This document shows positions 1-7,396 of a stretch of DNA of 32,847 nt, piece by piece. Each line of letters opens with the position of its first letter. The first letter of the stretch is position 1. Made by a program: the position numbers and the translations under genes. Source of the stretch: Deltaproteobacteria bacterium (GTDB taxonomy: Bacteria > Desulfobacterota > Dissulfuribacteria > Dissulfuribacterales > JALVPX01); contig JALVVK010000094.1 in the NCBI GenBank assembly GCA_027023445.1, positions 1 to 32,847 of the forward strand. The letters are read 5' to 3'. The notes beneath the pieces were generated by a model. That model was not told the origin of the DNA. It saw only the letters and a program-made list of their open reading frames with translations, and ran no database searches.

Positions 1-18
1 TTCATAACTACCCTCCCT
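1..18 (-). promoter_or_regulatory. Ribosome binding site and start codon of a minus-strand gene that leaves the window
   Basis: Read on the minus strand, a strong Shine-Dalgarno run AGGGAGGG (18-11) is followed after five bases by ATG at 5-3. This looks like the start of the next gene downstream of larE. Only one codon is inside the window, so no product can be named. The stretch 6-145 between it and larE shows no hairpin plus T-run terminator that I can see. Confidence 0.4.
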
Positions 19-145
19 GTTTTGTTATTTTACTCTATCATTATAAGTGTGTTGAACAAACATGCCCCGGTCAATGGCAACCAGACAAATCCAATTGATT
101 GACCTATCGGCATATTACATTTTTTCATTAACCCACGGATAAAAA

Positions 146-907
146 CTACTCCTTGAATTCCACATACTGAAATCCCAAACCGGAAAATCCGGACTTTATC
201 TCCGTCCACCTTGATTCCAAGAGACTCTTATCAGAATCCTCAACCTGAATCAAGGCCCCATACCTCATGTATCTGACCCTTATCTTTCCTGAAGCACCCA
301 GAATTTTGAGATATTTTTCCGCCATGTCAACCATGTGAAGCCTTTCCCTGGTAAGATTTATTCCGGTTGCTATCCTCGTGGCAAGACAGGACTGTGATGG
401 CCTGTTCCAGGCGGCAAGGCCCAGTTCCCTGCTTTTTTCTCTAACAGCATCCTTGGTATAACCACAACGGGCAAGGGGAATCTGCACGCCAAGCCCTTCT
501 ATGGCTCTGAGGCCCGGTCGGTGACTTTTCAAATCGTCCGCATTAGTTCCATCCAGCAGATGAAACGATCCCAGGCTCCTGCATTCCCTGATAAGGGCCG
601 AATACATGAAATGCTTGCACCAGTAACATCTGTCAGGAGAATTGGCCCTGATACGGTCAATTTCAAGCGGGTTCCAGCCTAATTCCATAACCCCGCATCC
701 AATACCATCAAGCGCCTTTATGGCCCAGTCTCTGTCATCTTCCGGAACCAGTTCAGAAACCATAAACACTGGCAGCGCCTCTGCCTCACAATAGCGACAG
801 GCGGCCCAGGAGATAAAACTACTGTCAACGCCGCCGGAAAAGGCTACGCACACTCTCCCCTTGAACGATTTCAATGAATCAATCAGGCAGGAATCGTCCG
901 GAGACAA
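146..907 (-). CDS. larE: LarE-type ATP-dependent sulfurtransferase (nickel pincer cofactor synthesis), three-cysteine form
   Basis: 253 residues, a normal LarE length. LarE adenylates and then thiolates the two carboxylates of P2CMN to give the pyridinium-bisthiocarboxylate that carries nickel in lactate racemase and related enzymes. The PP-loop SGGVDSS is at residues 24-30. A CYWC motif (94-97) and Cys174 in PSQSCLATR match the three-cysteine LarE subgroup, which is known to hold a 4Fe-4S cluster; the one-cysteine type is consumed as sulfur donor. The start is TTG at 907, supported by AAGGAG five bases upstream (minus strand). It lies downstream of hcyBio, from which the insertion at 921-1157 separates it. 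No larA or larC is in the window; larB is at 3688-4440. The family is clear, but the substrate could differ because LarE paralogs without lactate racemase are common. Confidence 0.88.
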   Translation of the reverse strand: MSPDDSCLIDSLKSFKGRVCVAFSGGVDSSFISWAACRYCEAEALPVFMVSELVPEDDRDWAIKALDGIGCGVMELGWNPLEIDRIRANSPDRCYWCKHFMYSALIRECRSLGSFHLLDGTNADDLKSHRPGLRAIEGLGVQIPLARCGYTKDAVREKSRELGLAAWNRPSQSCLATRIATGINLTRERLHMVDMAEKYLKILGASGKIRVRYMRYGALIQVEDSDKSLLESRWTEIKSGFSGLGFQYVEFKE

Positions 908-920
908 TAGGACTCCTTAT

Positions 921-1157
921 CCCAGGTTATGCAGCTCGCAAGTTTGCCGAAAATGCAAGGCAAGGACACACATACCTACTTGTCAACGCAGCTGATCCGG
1001 CAAACTTGCGAGCCCCTTGCGGCTTTAAGTGTCTGAGATATAACGCTGGAGAAAACCGCACCTTTTGGGTGAACGAAAAGCCTGGTAAAATTGTAGCTAA
1101 CCATTTAATTATTTTATTAAAATCTTTCTTTCAGGCATTTGAAGTGCATAATCTGGG
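921..1157. mobile_element. MITE-like element, 237 bp, with IS1380-like terminal inverted repeats and a 5-bp target duplication
   Basis: The left end CCCAGGTTATGCAGCTC (921-937) and the reverse complement of the right end, CCCAGATTATGCACTTC (1157-1141), match at 14 of 17 positions. CTTAT flanks both sides (916-920 and 1158-1162), as expected of a target duplication. The left terminus closely resembles CCCGAATTATGCAGCTC at 31953-31969, beside the IS1380-family transposase at the far end of the window. No transposase is encoded inside. Without the insert and one duplication, the hcyBio stop and larE start would be only 15 bases apart, so the element appears to have entered an operon. Confidence 0.7.
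934..1013. repeat. Perfect 16-bp inverted repeat inside the MITE
   Basis: GCTCGCAAGTTTGCCG at 934-949 pairs perfectly with CGGCAAACTTGCGAGC at 998-1013 around a 48-base loop. It begins at the inner edge of the left terminal repeat and could fold as a long hairpin in RNA or single-stranded DNA. No T-run follows on either strand, so it is not a standard terminator. Confidence 0.75.
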
Positions 1158-1164
1158 CTTATGG

Positions 1165-2331
1165 TTATGACGGCAAAAGCTTCTGAGGTTCGCCAAGCAG
1201 GAATCTGCCTGATTTAATCCACGCCTTAAGCTCCCCAGCTATCTCCCTGGCCCTAACATAGCTCGAAAGTGGGGCTGTAGGCACATCCCTTCCCTCCAGC
1301 TTTATGGAACCGCTTTTAAGCTGCGCATAGGTGACTTCAGCCAGAACTCCTGCCTTTCCTTTGGGATAGGCCTTTCCATAATCCACTACCTGAGTGACTA
1401 TGTCCTCGTCGCTGACACCTGTATAAAACGCAATTTCCTCGTTGAGTATGGGAATGGGCACGCCAATACCCACGGCCATGGAACAACCGTATCCCAGAAT
1501 ACTCACCCCCACAAGCCATCTTGGTGACATGCCTTTCAGGTCTCCCATAACCATGAGTGTGCCGGCCGCCTTCCTTGGCACTCCCCTTTCCGTTCTGGGC
1601 ACATCCGGATCATGCTGGGTGCCGGCACAGGCCACGTAGCCCTCACCGCCTCCGAGAAAAATCCGGGTGCCCACCCCTATGGTCATGTAATAAGGATCGT
1701 TGAACAGGGGACTTAACTGACCGGAAGTGCAGTAATTGGCGTTACCCAACCTGGGACGCAATGTCCCCATATAGGTATAAACCGTTTTGTCCGTAAGATT
1801 TACAGCGCAGTTATAGTTCTGACAGGCATTTCTTGGATTACACAATTGGGCAAAGGAAAGCTGTTCCAGCCTTATCTTTTTTTCAATATGCCGATTGGGA
1901 TAACAATGAGTCCCGTATGCATCCGCCGTAAGCACAACATCCTTTCCTGCCACCAGGTCCTGTATGACATGCCCCCCTCCGTAGAGAAATTCTCCTGGAT
2001 ATACCTTGTTCAGCGGATCATCAACCCTGGGCTCAGTAGCCCCTATATAGATATCCACGGCGGCAAGCCCGGCATAAGCGGGAACACCGTTTAGCCATAC
2101 CCTGCTTGCCTTTATACCCGGAACACTGTGGCCAAAATTAATAAACGCCCCTGATGAACACATGGGAGAAAAGGTACCTGTGGTCACCACATCCACCTCT
2201 CTGGCAGCGGCCACCCTGCCCTTCTCCCTTACGATTCCTATCATCTCTTCGGCAGTAACCACCACCGCCTTGCCCGAACGAATTCTGTCGTTTATCTCTT
2301 TAAAGGTTTTGTTAACCTGATAATCAGCCAT
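1165..2331 (-). CDS. DUF39/HcyBio homocysteine biosynthesis protein (aspartate semialdehyde sulfurtransferase family)
   Basis: 388 residues from ATG at 2331; a TTG six bases upstream (2337) is an alternative start. The family (MA1821 type) converts aspartate semialdehyde to homocysteine with sulfide in methanogens and many sulfate reducers. The two family cysteines are visible, Cys58 in TFSPMCSSGAF and Cys143 in AYGTHCYP. They are followed by the glycine-rich stretches around RIFLGGGEGYVACAGTQHDP and LMVMGDLKGMSPRWLVG that are typical of DUF39. The gene starts directly after the CBS-protein stop (TGA 2336-2334), so the two are translationally linked. Methanogen partners carry a ferredoxin/NIL domain; here the neighbour is a CBS protein. 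Assignment to the family is firm; the reaction is inferred from the family. Confidence 0.88.
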   Translation of the reverse strand: MADYQVNKTFKEINDRIRSGKAVVVTAEEMIGIVREKGRVAAAREVDVVTTGTFSPMCSSGAFINFGHSVPGIKASRVWLNGVPAYAGLAAVDIYIGATEPRVDDPLNKVYPGEFLYGGGHVIQDLVAGKDVVLTADAYGTHCYPNRHIEKKIRLEQLSFAQLCNPRNACQNYNCAVNLTDKTVYTYMGTLRPRLGNANYCTSGQLSPLFNDPYYMTIGVGTRIFLGGGEGYVACAGTQHDPDVPRTERGVPRKAAGTLMVMGDLKGMSPRWLVGVSILGYGCSMAVGIGVPIPILNEEIAFYTGVSDEDIVTQVVDYGKAYPKGKAGVLAEVTYAQLKSGSIKLEGRDVPTAPLSSYVRAREIAGELKAWIKSGRFLLGEPQKLLPS

Positions 2332-2333
2332 AT

Positions 2334-2936
2334 TCAATCCAACACGGAAACAATCTTATGCCCGTGGGCCTCCAATGCCTTGACGATAGGCATAAGATCT
2401 CCCTTCTCAAGCCTTATGTAGTGAACTTTCTTGCGAGACGACTGGGCCTCTACTCCCACACTGATCACCCTGCCTCCCAACTGCCGTATCAACCTCAATA
2501 TATCGTCCAGGGAATCTTTCTTGTCGGACAGAACAACATCCAGACGGGAGCTATCCTTCAAAAGGCCGAGCAACTCGATAAAAGCGGCCAGGATATCGGT
2601 TATGGTTAAAATGCCAACCAACCTTCTTTTTTCCAGGACGGGAAGCCCTCCGATCTTGTACCTGTAAATAAGCCTGGCTGCCGAATCAATGCTGGCATTA
2701 GGATCCACAGTTATAGGATTTACTATCATAACATCGGATATTATCAAACCCTCGGCCATGGCGGGCATAAAATACTGCCTGAGGTTGCTCTCAGTCACAA
2801 GACCCTGCATTCTGCCGTCTTCAACCACTGGCAGGTGCCTTATGGAATTTTTATGCATCAACTCCACAGCCTCATTAATAGAGGCGTATGGAGAAATTGT
2901 AATGAGGTTCCTGATCATCCAGTTTTTAACTTTCAC
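2334..2936 (-). CDS. Tandem CBS-domain protein with C-terminal ACT-like region
   Basis: About 200 residues. Two CBS motifs are evident: the first runs from MIRNLITISPYASINEAVEL to the stretch around VVEDGRMQGLVTESNL, the second from MIVNPITVDPNASIDSAARL to PVLEKRRLVGILTITDILAA. The last 70 residues (LDVVLSDKKDSLDDILRLI onward) look like an ACT-type regulatory fold. CBS pairs bind adenosine nucleotides or SAM, so a sensor role for the overlapping HcyBio gene is plausible. I place the start at GTG 2936, which gives MKVKNWMIRN and has GGAAGGG seven bases upstream; another GTG at 2993 would add 19 residues but has a poorly placed ribosome site. Confidence 0.8.
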   Translation of the reverse strand: MKVKNWMIRNLITISPYASINEAVELMHKNSIRHLPVVEDGRMQGLVTESNLRQYFMPAMAEGLIISDVMIVNPITVDPNASIDSAARLIYRYKIGGLPVLEKRRLVGILTITDILAAFIELLGLLKDSSRLDVVLSDKKDSLDDILRLIRQLGGRVISVGVEAQSSRKKVHYIRLEKGDLMPIVKALEAHGHKIVSVLD

Positions 2937-3052
2937 AATAAGCCCTTCCCATGAAAACCTTGCCGGATCTACCTTTTCTTCCCGTCGCTTCACCCCCTGC
3001 CGGCATCTTATGATACACCCATTCCCATTGCAAGCCCTGTTGTTTAATACAA

Positions 3053-3184
3053 AGGATTACCGCTCGCTGGCGCATCGCGAGGATTACCACTCACCTTTGG
3101 TGTGCTAGGATTATCGCTCATCCCGCATAGGCGGGACCTCGCTAGGATTACTGCTTATTGCGCCTGTGGCGTAACTCGCTCAGT
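3053..3184 (+). repeat. Left arm of a modular palindrome array (AGGATTA-hairpin units)
   Basis: Copies of AGGATTA begin at 3053, 3080, 3107 and 3144, and each is followed by a different short palindrome: CGCTGGCG, CACCTTTGGTG, CCCGCATAGGCGGG and GCGCCTGTGGCG. Units are 27-37 bp long and commonly carry CGCTC or CTCGCT at the edges. The array lies upstream of the CBS gene in a region of about 540 bp without a convincing gene. Open frames across it are by-products of the repeats. Confidence 0.8.
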
Positions 3185-3326
3185 TTATATCATATACAGG
3201 ACCCGTGAGGGGGCACTCCCGAACCATCTGGCACCCCTGATATGTCAAAAGCTACGAGTAATGTGTTTCAAGCAAATGACCCACCTGTCGGCAGGCAAAA
3301 AACAAGATTACTATTTGTGGGTGAAC

Positions 3327-3478
3327 GGTAATTCCAGTGAACCAAAGGTTCACGACAATCCTAACGAAGCCCGCCAAGGCGGAATGAGCGATAATCCTAA
3401 GGCGCGGCAGCGCCTGGTAATCATAGTGGACCGAAGGTCCAGGGTAATCCTATCGATGCGCCGGCGAGCGGTAATCCT
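3327..3478 (-). repeat. Right arm of the modular palindrome array, inverted orientation
   Basis: The same unit type occurs here as the reverse complement: TAATCCT or near variants occur at 3356, 3392, 3445 and 3472, with cores GAACCAAAGGTTC, CCGCCAAGGCGG, GGCGCGGCAGCGCC, GGACCGAAGGTCC and GCCGGCG. Read on the minus strand it opens with AGGATTACCGCTCGCCGGCGCATCG, nearly the opening of the left arm. The two arms enclose about 140 bp (3185-3326) with no gene that I can support. Confidence 0.8.
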
Positions 3479-3541
3479 GTTGACTCTATTCCCGAAATGA
3501 CTTAGTTTCCATGGCAAATTCAAACAGAGACAGGAGGATCC

Positions 3542-3646
3542 ATGGCAAAGCACAAAAAAATAGAACGGAAAAGGGAAATCGAACGCAGAAGGAGAAGAAG
3601 GGAAAAAAGGAAAAAGCTCCGCGCCAAGGGATTACTCAAAGATTAG
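3542..3646 (+). CDS. 34-residue highly basic protein, possibly DUF6800-like
   Basis: A short frame starting MAKHKKIERKREIERRRRRR and ending LRAKGLLKD. AGGAGG sits five to six bases before the ATG, a far better ribosome site than chance would give. More than half of the residues are Lys or Arg, and the chain should be one long charged helix. It resembles the tiny Arg/Lys-rich proteins annotated as DUF6800 in Desulfobacterota and Planctomycetes, from memory and without a search. Nucleic-acid or ribosome binding is a guess from charge alone. It converges with larB. Confidence 0.6.
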   Translation: MAKHKKIERKREIERRRRRREKRKKLRAKGLLKD

Positions 3647-3687
3647 ACAATACCTGATCTTGGACGGACTTAAAAAACACCCCCGGG

Positions 3688-4440
3688 TTATTCCCCTGTA
3701 CGGGAAATCATCGAGGCCATCACCGCAGCTCCAAAGCCATTATTAATATTTACCACGGCCACACCCGGAGCGCAGGAATTAAGCATGGCCAGCAGCGGGG
3801 CCAGGCCGCCGAAATTGGCGCCGTAGCCGGTATCGACCGGAACCGCTATCACGGGTACGCGAACCAGCCCGCCTATAAGGCTTGGCAACACCCCGTCCAT
3901 ACCTGCCACCGCAACAATGGCGCTGGCCCTGCGCAGTTCATCCACACGGCTTATCAGCCTGTGCACACCGGCAACGCCAACGTCGTACAGGCGTTCAAAG
4001 GCCTGTCCGGTCATCTTCAGCGTAACGCATGCCTCCTCGGCAACTGGTATATCCGAGGTGCCTCCTGTGACCACATAAACAACTGTATCGCAGACGCGGC
4101 CCCTGAACGGAGCACTGCTCAGGGTCCCGGCCACCTCATTATATAACATTCCGGGAACAGAATCAGTCACCGCGCGGGCCTGGTCAGCCGAAACCCTGGT
4201 TACAAGCACAGGCCCTCCCCTGCTGATCAGGGATTCGACGATCTTCACCAGTTGTGCCGTAGTCTTTCCAGGGCCGTAAACCACCTCGGGAAGGGATTGC
4301 CGCAGCGCCCGGTGGTGATCAAGACATGCCCATTCCATCTCCTCACATGGCAGATCCCTCAGGCTCTCCAGGGCGCTTTCAACAGAGGTGCGCCCCCGGC
4401 TTACTGACTCAAGCAGTTCTCTTATGCGGTCTTCGTACAT
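3688..4440 (-). CDS. larB: LarB, nickel pincer cofactor biosynthesis carboxylase/hydrolase
   Basis: 250 residues, the usual LarB length. LarB carboxylates the pyridinium ring of nicotinic acid adenine dinucleotide and releases AMP to give P2CMN, the substrate of LarE. The N-terminal helical stretch (SVESALESLRDLP) and the PurE-like domain are present, with TGGTSDIPVAEEA (125-137), AGMDGVLPSLIGGLV (179-193) and GYGANFGGLAPLLAMLNSCAPG (205-226). Cys223 corresponds to the cysteine that adds to the pyridinium ring in Lactobacillus LarB. The gene follows the 4465-5052 gene by 24 bases and is probably co-transcribed. It is separated from larE by about 2.8 kb but on the same strand. Confidence 0.92.
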   Translation of the reverse strand: MYEDRIRELLESVSRGRTSVESALESLRDLPCEEMEWACLDHHRALRQSLPEVVYGPGKTTAQLVKIVESLISRGGPVLVTRVSADQARAVTDSVPGMLYNEVAGTLSSAPFRGRVCDTVVYVVTGGTSDIPVAEEACVTLKMTGQAFERLYDVGVAGVHRLISRVDELRRASAIVAVAGMDGVLPSLIGGLVRVPVIAVPVDTGYGANFGGLAPLLAMLNSCAPGVAVVNINNGFGAAVMASMISRTGE

Positions 4441-4464
4441 GAAGGGCAGAAAACCGGCAGCCGG

Positions 4465-5052
4465 CTAAAGCTGCTCCAGGTAGGCCTTAAGGGGAGCCAA
4501 CTGCTGTTCAAACTGCTCTTTCAACTGTGAGTCCAGTTTCGACCATTCCTGCTGGAATTCCGGCAGGGCTTCCGGATCCAGCCCCCCCTCTGCTACCGCC
4601 ATGCCGTACTGCTGGGCCATTGCCTGCTGCACCCCGCCCATGCGCCCCTGCATCTGGGCCTTGATCTGCTCATAATAATGTTCCCTCGTCTGAAGATAGC
4701 CATCCAGAATTTCCTGGATCTTTGAAACCGCCTGGCTCGCTACGCTGCCTTTTATGGCAACCATACCGGACAGGGCCTTATTTATGGTTTTAAGCTGGTC
4801 TCTGTCCCTGGGCAGCACGACATTACGCATCAGGGTCTGGGTTACGCCCTTTAGCACACTACCAAGCTCGCCGGAAGAAAACTCCGACACCATTGCCTTA
4901 AGATCCTTTTCTTCCAGCGCGTTAAGATAGCTTGCAGCGGTTCTCCGTCCTTCATCAATCCATTTTTCCGTCTCTATCTCCTTCGCGTCTGCCTTGCCAA
5001 GACGATCCGCCTTTTCCATGGCGATTTCAAGGGCGCTACGAATTTCAGCCAT
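4465..5052 (-). CDS. Conserved helical protein of unknown function (DUF6657-like)
   Basis: 195 residues, almost entirely predicted helix, without signal peptide or membrane segment. It opens with AEIRSALEIAMEKADRLGKA and ends in a Gln/Glu-rich region (QQAMAQQYGMAVAEGG, LDSQLKEQFEQQLAPLKAYL). It resembles proteins I know as DUF6657 from sulfate reducers, but I cannot confirm this. The start is set at ATG 5052 because GGAGG lies 8-10 bases upstream; the earlier ATG at 5061 directly abuts the Shine-Dalgarno. larB follows 24 bases downstream, so a joint operon is likely, but no role in cofactor synthesis is known. Confidence 0.7.
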   Translation of the reverse strand: MAEIRSALEIAMEKADRLGKADAKEIETEKWIDEGRRTAASYLNALEEKDLKAMVSEFSSGELGSVLKGVTQTLMRNVVLPRDRDQLKTINKALSGMVAIKGSVASQAVSKIQEILDGYLQTREHYYEQIKAQMQGRMGGVQQAMAQQYGMAVAEGGLDPEALPEFQQEWSKLDSQLKEQFEQQLAPLKAYLEQL

Positions 5053-5245
5053 TTCAGCCATCCCTCCCTAATCTGGATATGATATATAACTTACTTCTCA
5101 AAATTAAATCCCCCCGACTCAGAAGAACATTTACAACCAAGGCCTTCATGTTATGAAAAGAATGGTTTATAAAAGAGATGTCCTGTTTTCCAGTGCCCGG
5201 CACCAGGGGCACGTCGCACGAATAACGGGGTTGACTATTCATGCC

Positions 5246-5260
5246 TGTTCAGCATGAACA
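5246..5260. promoter_or_regulatory. Palindrome TGTTCAGCATGAACA, possible operator
   Basis: A perfect 6-3-6 palindrome lies 60 bases before the start at 5321, just downstream of a TTGACT (5231-5236) that could be a -35 box. TTCATGC also occurs at 5238 and 5262, and TGAACA again at 5274. A regulator site for the phosphotransferase operon is possible; the -10 box is not convincing. Confidence 0.3.
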
Positions 5261-5320
5261 TTTCATGCATGTCTGAACAATAACCTCGCTCAATTAAGGA
5301 ATCAAGATCAGGAGGAATCA

Positions 5321-6898
5321 ATGTCAAATGAACCGGTGTGGATGAAGGCGCTTCTGAATCCATCCACATATGCTAACAGGCCTGGCAGGGTAGACCTTGT
5401 CCAGACACACATATCCTGGGTTTTTATCGCGGGAGACCAGGTATACAAGGTCAAAAAACCCGTTGACTTCGGTTTTCTGGACTTTACTTCCCTGGAAAAA
5501 AGAAAACACTTCTGCGAAGAGGAACTTCGTCTCAACCAGAGGCTGTGTCCGGAAATCTACCTTGAGGTGTTACCGATCACAAACAACCGTGGTGAGATCA
5601 GGATAGGGGACAGGGGCGAGATCATGGAATGGGCCCTGCGCATGAACAGGATGCCTGAAGAAGGGATGATGGGCAAACTCATTGAGAAAAATCTGATTGA
5701 TACCTCCATGATCGACCTTATAATCCAGCGTCTTATTCCATTCTACGAAAAGGCCTCAAGGGACAATTGGGTAAGAAACCTGGGTGGAATTGATATTGTA
5801 ACGCAAAACACAGAGGAAAACTTTGAACAAACCATCCCCTTTATTGATAAGGTCATAGAAAGGGATGTTTATGATAAAATCCGTGGATATACCAGGAATT
5901 TTATAAAAAAACAAAGAAATCTTTTCCTGTCCAGGGTAAGGGAGTCGAGAATAGTCGAAGGCCATGGAGACCTGTACTCAGCCAACATCTGCCTTGATTC
6001 TGATAACAGGGTTTATATCTTTGACTGCATAGAATTCAATGAACGATTCCGGTGCGGAGATGTGGCATCGGACGTGGCATTCCTGGCCATGGACCTTGAT
6101 TACCACGGGCTGCCGGCCCTCTCCCGCCATTTCACAACATCCATGGCCGCAGGCCTCAACGACCCTGATCTCGAACGTCTGATAAATTTCTACAAATGTT
6201 ACAGGGCATACGTGAGAGGTAAAATCGGCTGTTTCACATGGGCATCAGAGGGACTTGACCAGGAAATCAGGGAAAAATCCAGGGAACAGGCCAGTCGGTA
6301 CTTTCAGCTTGCCCTTAAATACGCAGGCGCCCAGGGCAATAATCTCCATCTGTACGTATTCTTCGGCCTGTCCGGCACTGGGAAATCCACTCTTTCACAG
6401 GCCTTCGCATCTTCGCGCAAGCTGTCTGTCTTCAACTCGGACAGGGTCAGGAAGGAAATGGTGGCAGGAATCAATGCGCGGGATACCCGTACAGAGCCTT
6501 TTGGACAGGGCATCTACTCTCCGGAGATGACAAAAAGGACATACAGGGCATTGTCGCGCCTTGCCGCCAGGGAACTTCTCACAGGCCATTCCGTTGTGCT
6601 TGACGCCACATATAGCAACAAAGAAGAAAGGCTTTCCCTCATGGAGCTTGCGAAAGATGCCGACGCGAATATCCATTTCATCCTGTGTACATGTCCCGAG
6701 CCCGTAATCAGGGAGCGTCTTTCCGCGAGAAAGCCTGGAGGCCAGGTATCAGATGCGGGATGGGATATTTATCTCAAACAAAAAGGGCATTTTCATCCGG
6801 CAGATCACCTGCCCGCAACCGCCCTTATTCAGGTTGATACAACGCGCCCACTGGATGAACTGGTCAGGGAAATCGGAGACCTTGAAGAAAATGCCTGA
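5321..6898 (+). CDS. Bifunctional aminoglycoside-phosphotransferase-like / P-loop kinase fusion protein
   Basis: 525 residues, the usual size for this COG2187-COG0645 fusion. The N-terminal part (about 1-330) is an APH-like kinase with the Brenner motif HGDLYSAN (215-222) and the metal-binding IFDCIEFNERFR. The C-terminal part (about 345-525) is a P-loop kinase with Walker A GLSGTGKST (349-357) and VVLDATYSNKEER. Despite the name, the fusion is a conserved housekeeping protein of unknown substrate and not a demonstrated resistance gene. It starts at an ATG with AGGAGG upstream and is the first gene of a plus-strand run reaching miaB. Its last 8 bases overlap the start of the DUF4911 gene. Confidence 0.85.
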   Translation: MSNEPVWMKALLNPSTYANRPGRVDLVQTHISWVFIAGDQVYKVKKPVDFGFLDFTSLEKRKHFCEEELRLNQRLCPEIYLEVLPITNNRGEIRIGDRGEIMEWALRMNRMPEEGMMGKLIEKNLIDTSMIDLIIQRLIPFYEKASRDNWVRNLGGIDIVTQNTEENFEQTIPFIDKVIERDVYDKIRGYTRNFIKKQRNLFLSRVRESRIVEGHGDLYSANICLDSDNRVYIFDCIEFNERFRCGDVASDVAFLAMDLDYHGLPALSRHFTTSMAAGLNDPDLERLINFYKCYRAYVRGKIGCFTWASEGLDQEIREKSREQASRYFQLALKYAGAQGNNLHLYVFFGLSGTGKSTLSQAFASSRKLSVFNSDRVRKEMVAGINARDTRTEPFGQGIYSPEMTKRTYRALSRLAARELLTGHSVVLDATYSNKEERLSLMELAKDADANIHFILCTCPEPVIRERLSARKPGGQVSDAGWDIYLKQKGHFHPADHLPATALIQVDTTRPLDELVREIGDLEENA

Positions 6899-7163
6899 TA
6901 AAAACAAACATTCAGGACATATTGGGGTTCCGGGAATGGAAAAAATCATATTTCAGATCCCACCATCAGGGGTTTATCTCCTCAAATTTCTCCTGGAGGG
7001 CTATGATAACATATTTTTTTTGAGTACCCTGAACAGGGATACCGGCACTGTCCGGGTGCTTGCCGCAAGGGGAGCACGCAGGGATCTCGGCCTCATCATC
7101 CGGGACTTCAGCCTCAGCATGGGCGTTGCCGACATCAGCTTGCCCACGTCCTTAAGCGGATAA
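6891..7163 (+). CDS. DUF4911 domain protein
   Basis: 90 residues. The core IPPSGVYLLKFLLEGYDNIFFLSTLNRDTG followed by a basic stretch matches DUF4911, a small domain of unknown function seen beside miaB in Desulfobacterota. The start is ATG 6891, which overlaps the end of the upstream kinase by 8 bases, consistent with translational coupling. No catalytic residues can be pointed out. Its stop at 7161 is in the same frame as the next partial gene, but that one has its own ribosome site. Confidence 0.65.
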   Translation: MPDKNKHSGHIGVPGMEKIIFQIPPSGVYLLKFLLEGYDNIFFLSTLNRDTGTVRVLAARGARRDLGLIIRDFSLSMGVADISLPTSLSG

Positions 7164-7203
7164 CAATACTGCCATAACCGGGAGGCATTCTCAGGAGGGA
7201 TTC

Positions 7204-7373
7204 GTGGCAAAATCGATTATGATATATCCAGGATGCGGGCCGGGCTCAATCGACTGTTAAGGCGCGACCTGGATTCTCCAGCGAAACTGGCAGATGAACT
7301 CAGGGAACCATATATTATCCTGGACCTTCACGCGTTTGAAAAAATGGCGATGTCAAGAAGGCCAAAAAATTAA
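7204..7373 (+). pseudogene. Small helical protein gene interrupted by an apparent one-base deletion in an A run
   Basis: AGGAGGG (7193-7199) sits five bases before GTG 7204. That frame stops after 18 codons, whereas the neighbouring frame is open to TAA at 7371 and encodes KIDYDISRMRAGLNRLLRR and so on. One extra A in the AAAA run at 7209-7212 would join the two into a 57-residue protein starting MAKIDYDISRM, with the start and ribosome site ideally placed. As given, only an internal ATG (7233, 46 residues) could be used. The helix-turn-helix pattern with PAKLADELREPYIILD faintly recalls Spo0E-like small proteins, but the signature is not met. Either a sequencing error or true decay. Confidence 0.5.
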
Positions 7374-7396
7374 GGCATGCAAACTAAGAGACAAAC

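Noticed and set aside
874-1170. Open frame of 98 codons across the MITE on the plus strand
   Set aside because: It runs from inside larE through the element and its inverted repeats into the hcyBio stop, with no ribosome site or recognisable domain.
3222-3250. Sigma-54-like TGGCACCCCTGATATG between the array arms
   Set aside because: There is no GC at the -12 position and no gene follows at a sensible distance.
3053-3478. CRISPR array
   Set aside because: The repeated part is only seven to twelve bases, spacings vary between 27 and 37, the intervening cores are palindromic, and no cas genes are nearby.
3102-3500. Open frame of 132 codons through the palindrome array
   Set aside because: The frame arises from repeat units on both arms; residues are low-complexity and there is no start signal.
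3660-3690. Terminator between the 34-residue gene and larB
   Set aside because: A T-run follows CCCGGGGG on the minus strand, but no proper stem forms.
5321-6898. Aminoglycoside resistance gene
   Set aside because: The APH-like half belongs to the conserved COG2187-COG0645 fusion, which is not known to confer resistance.
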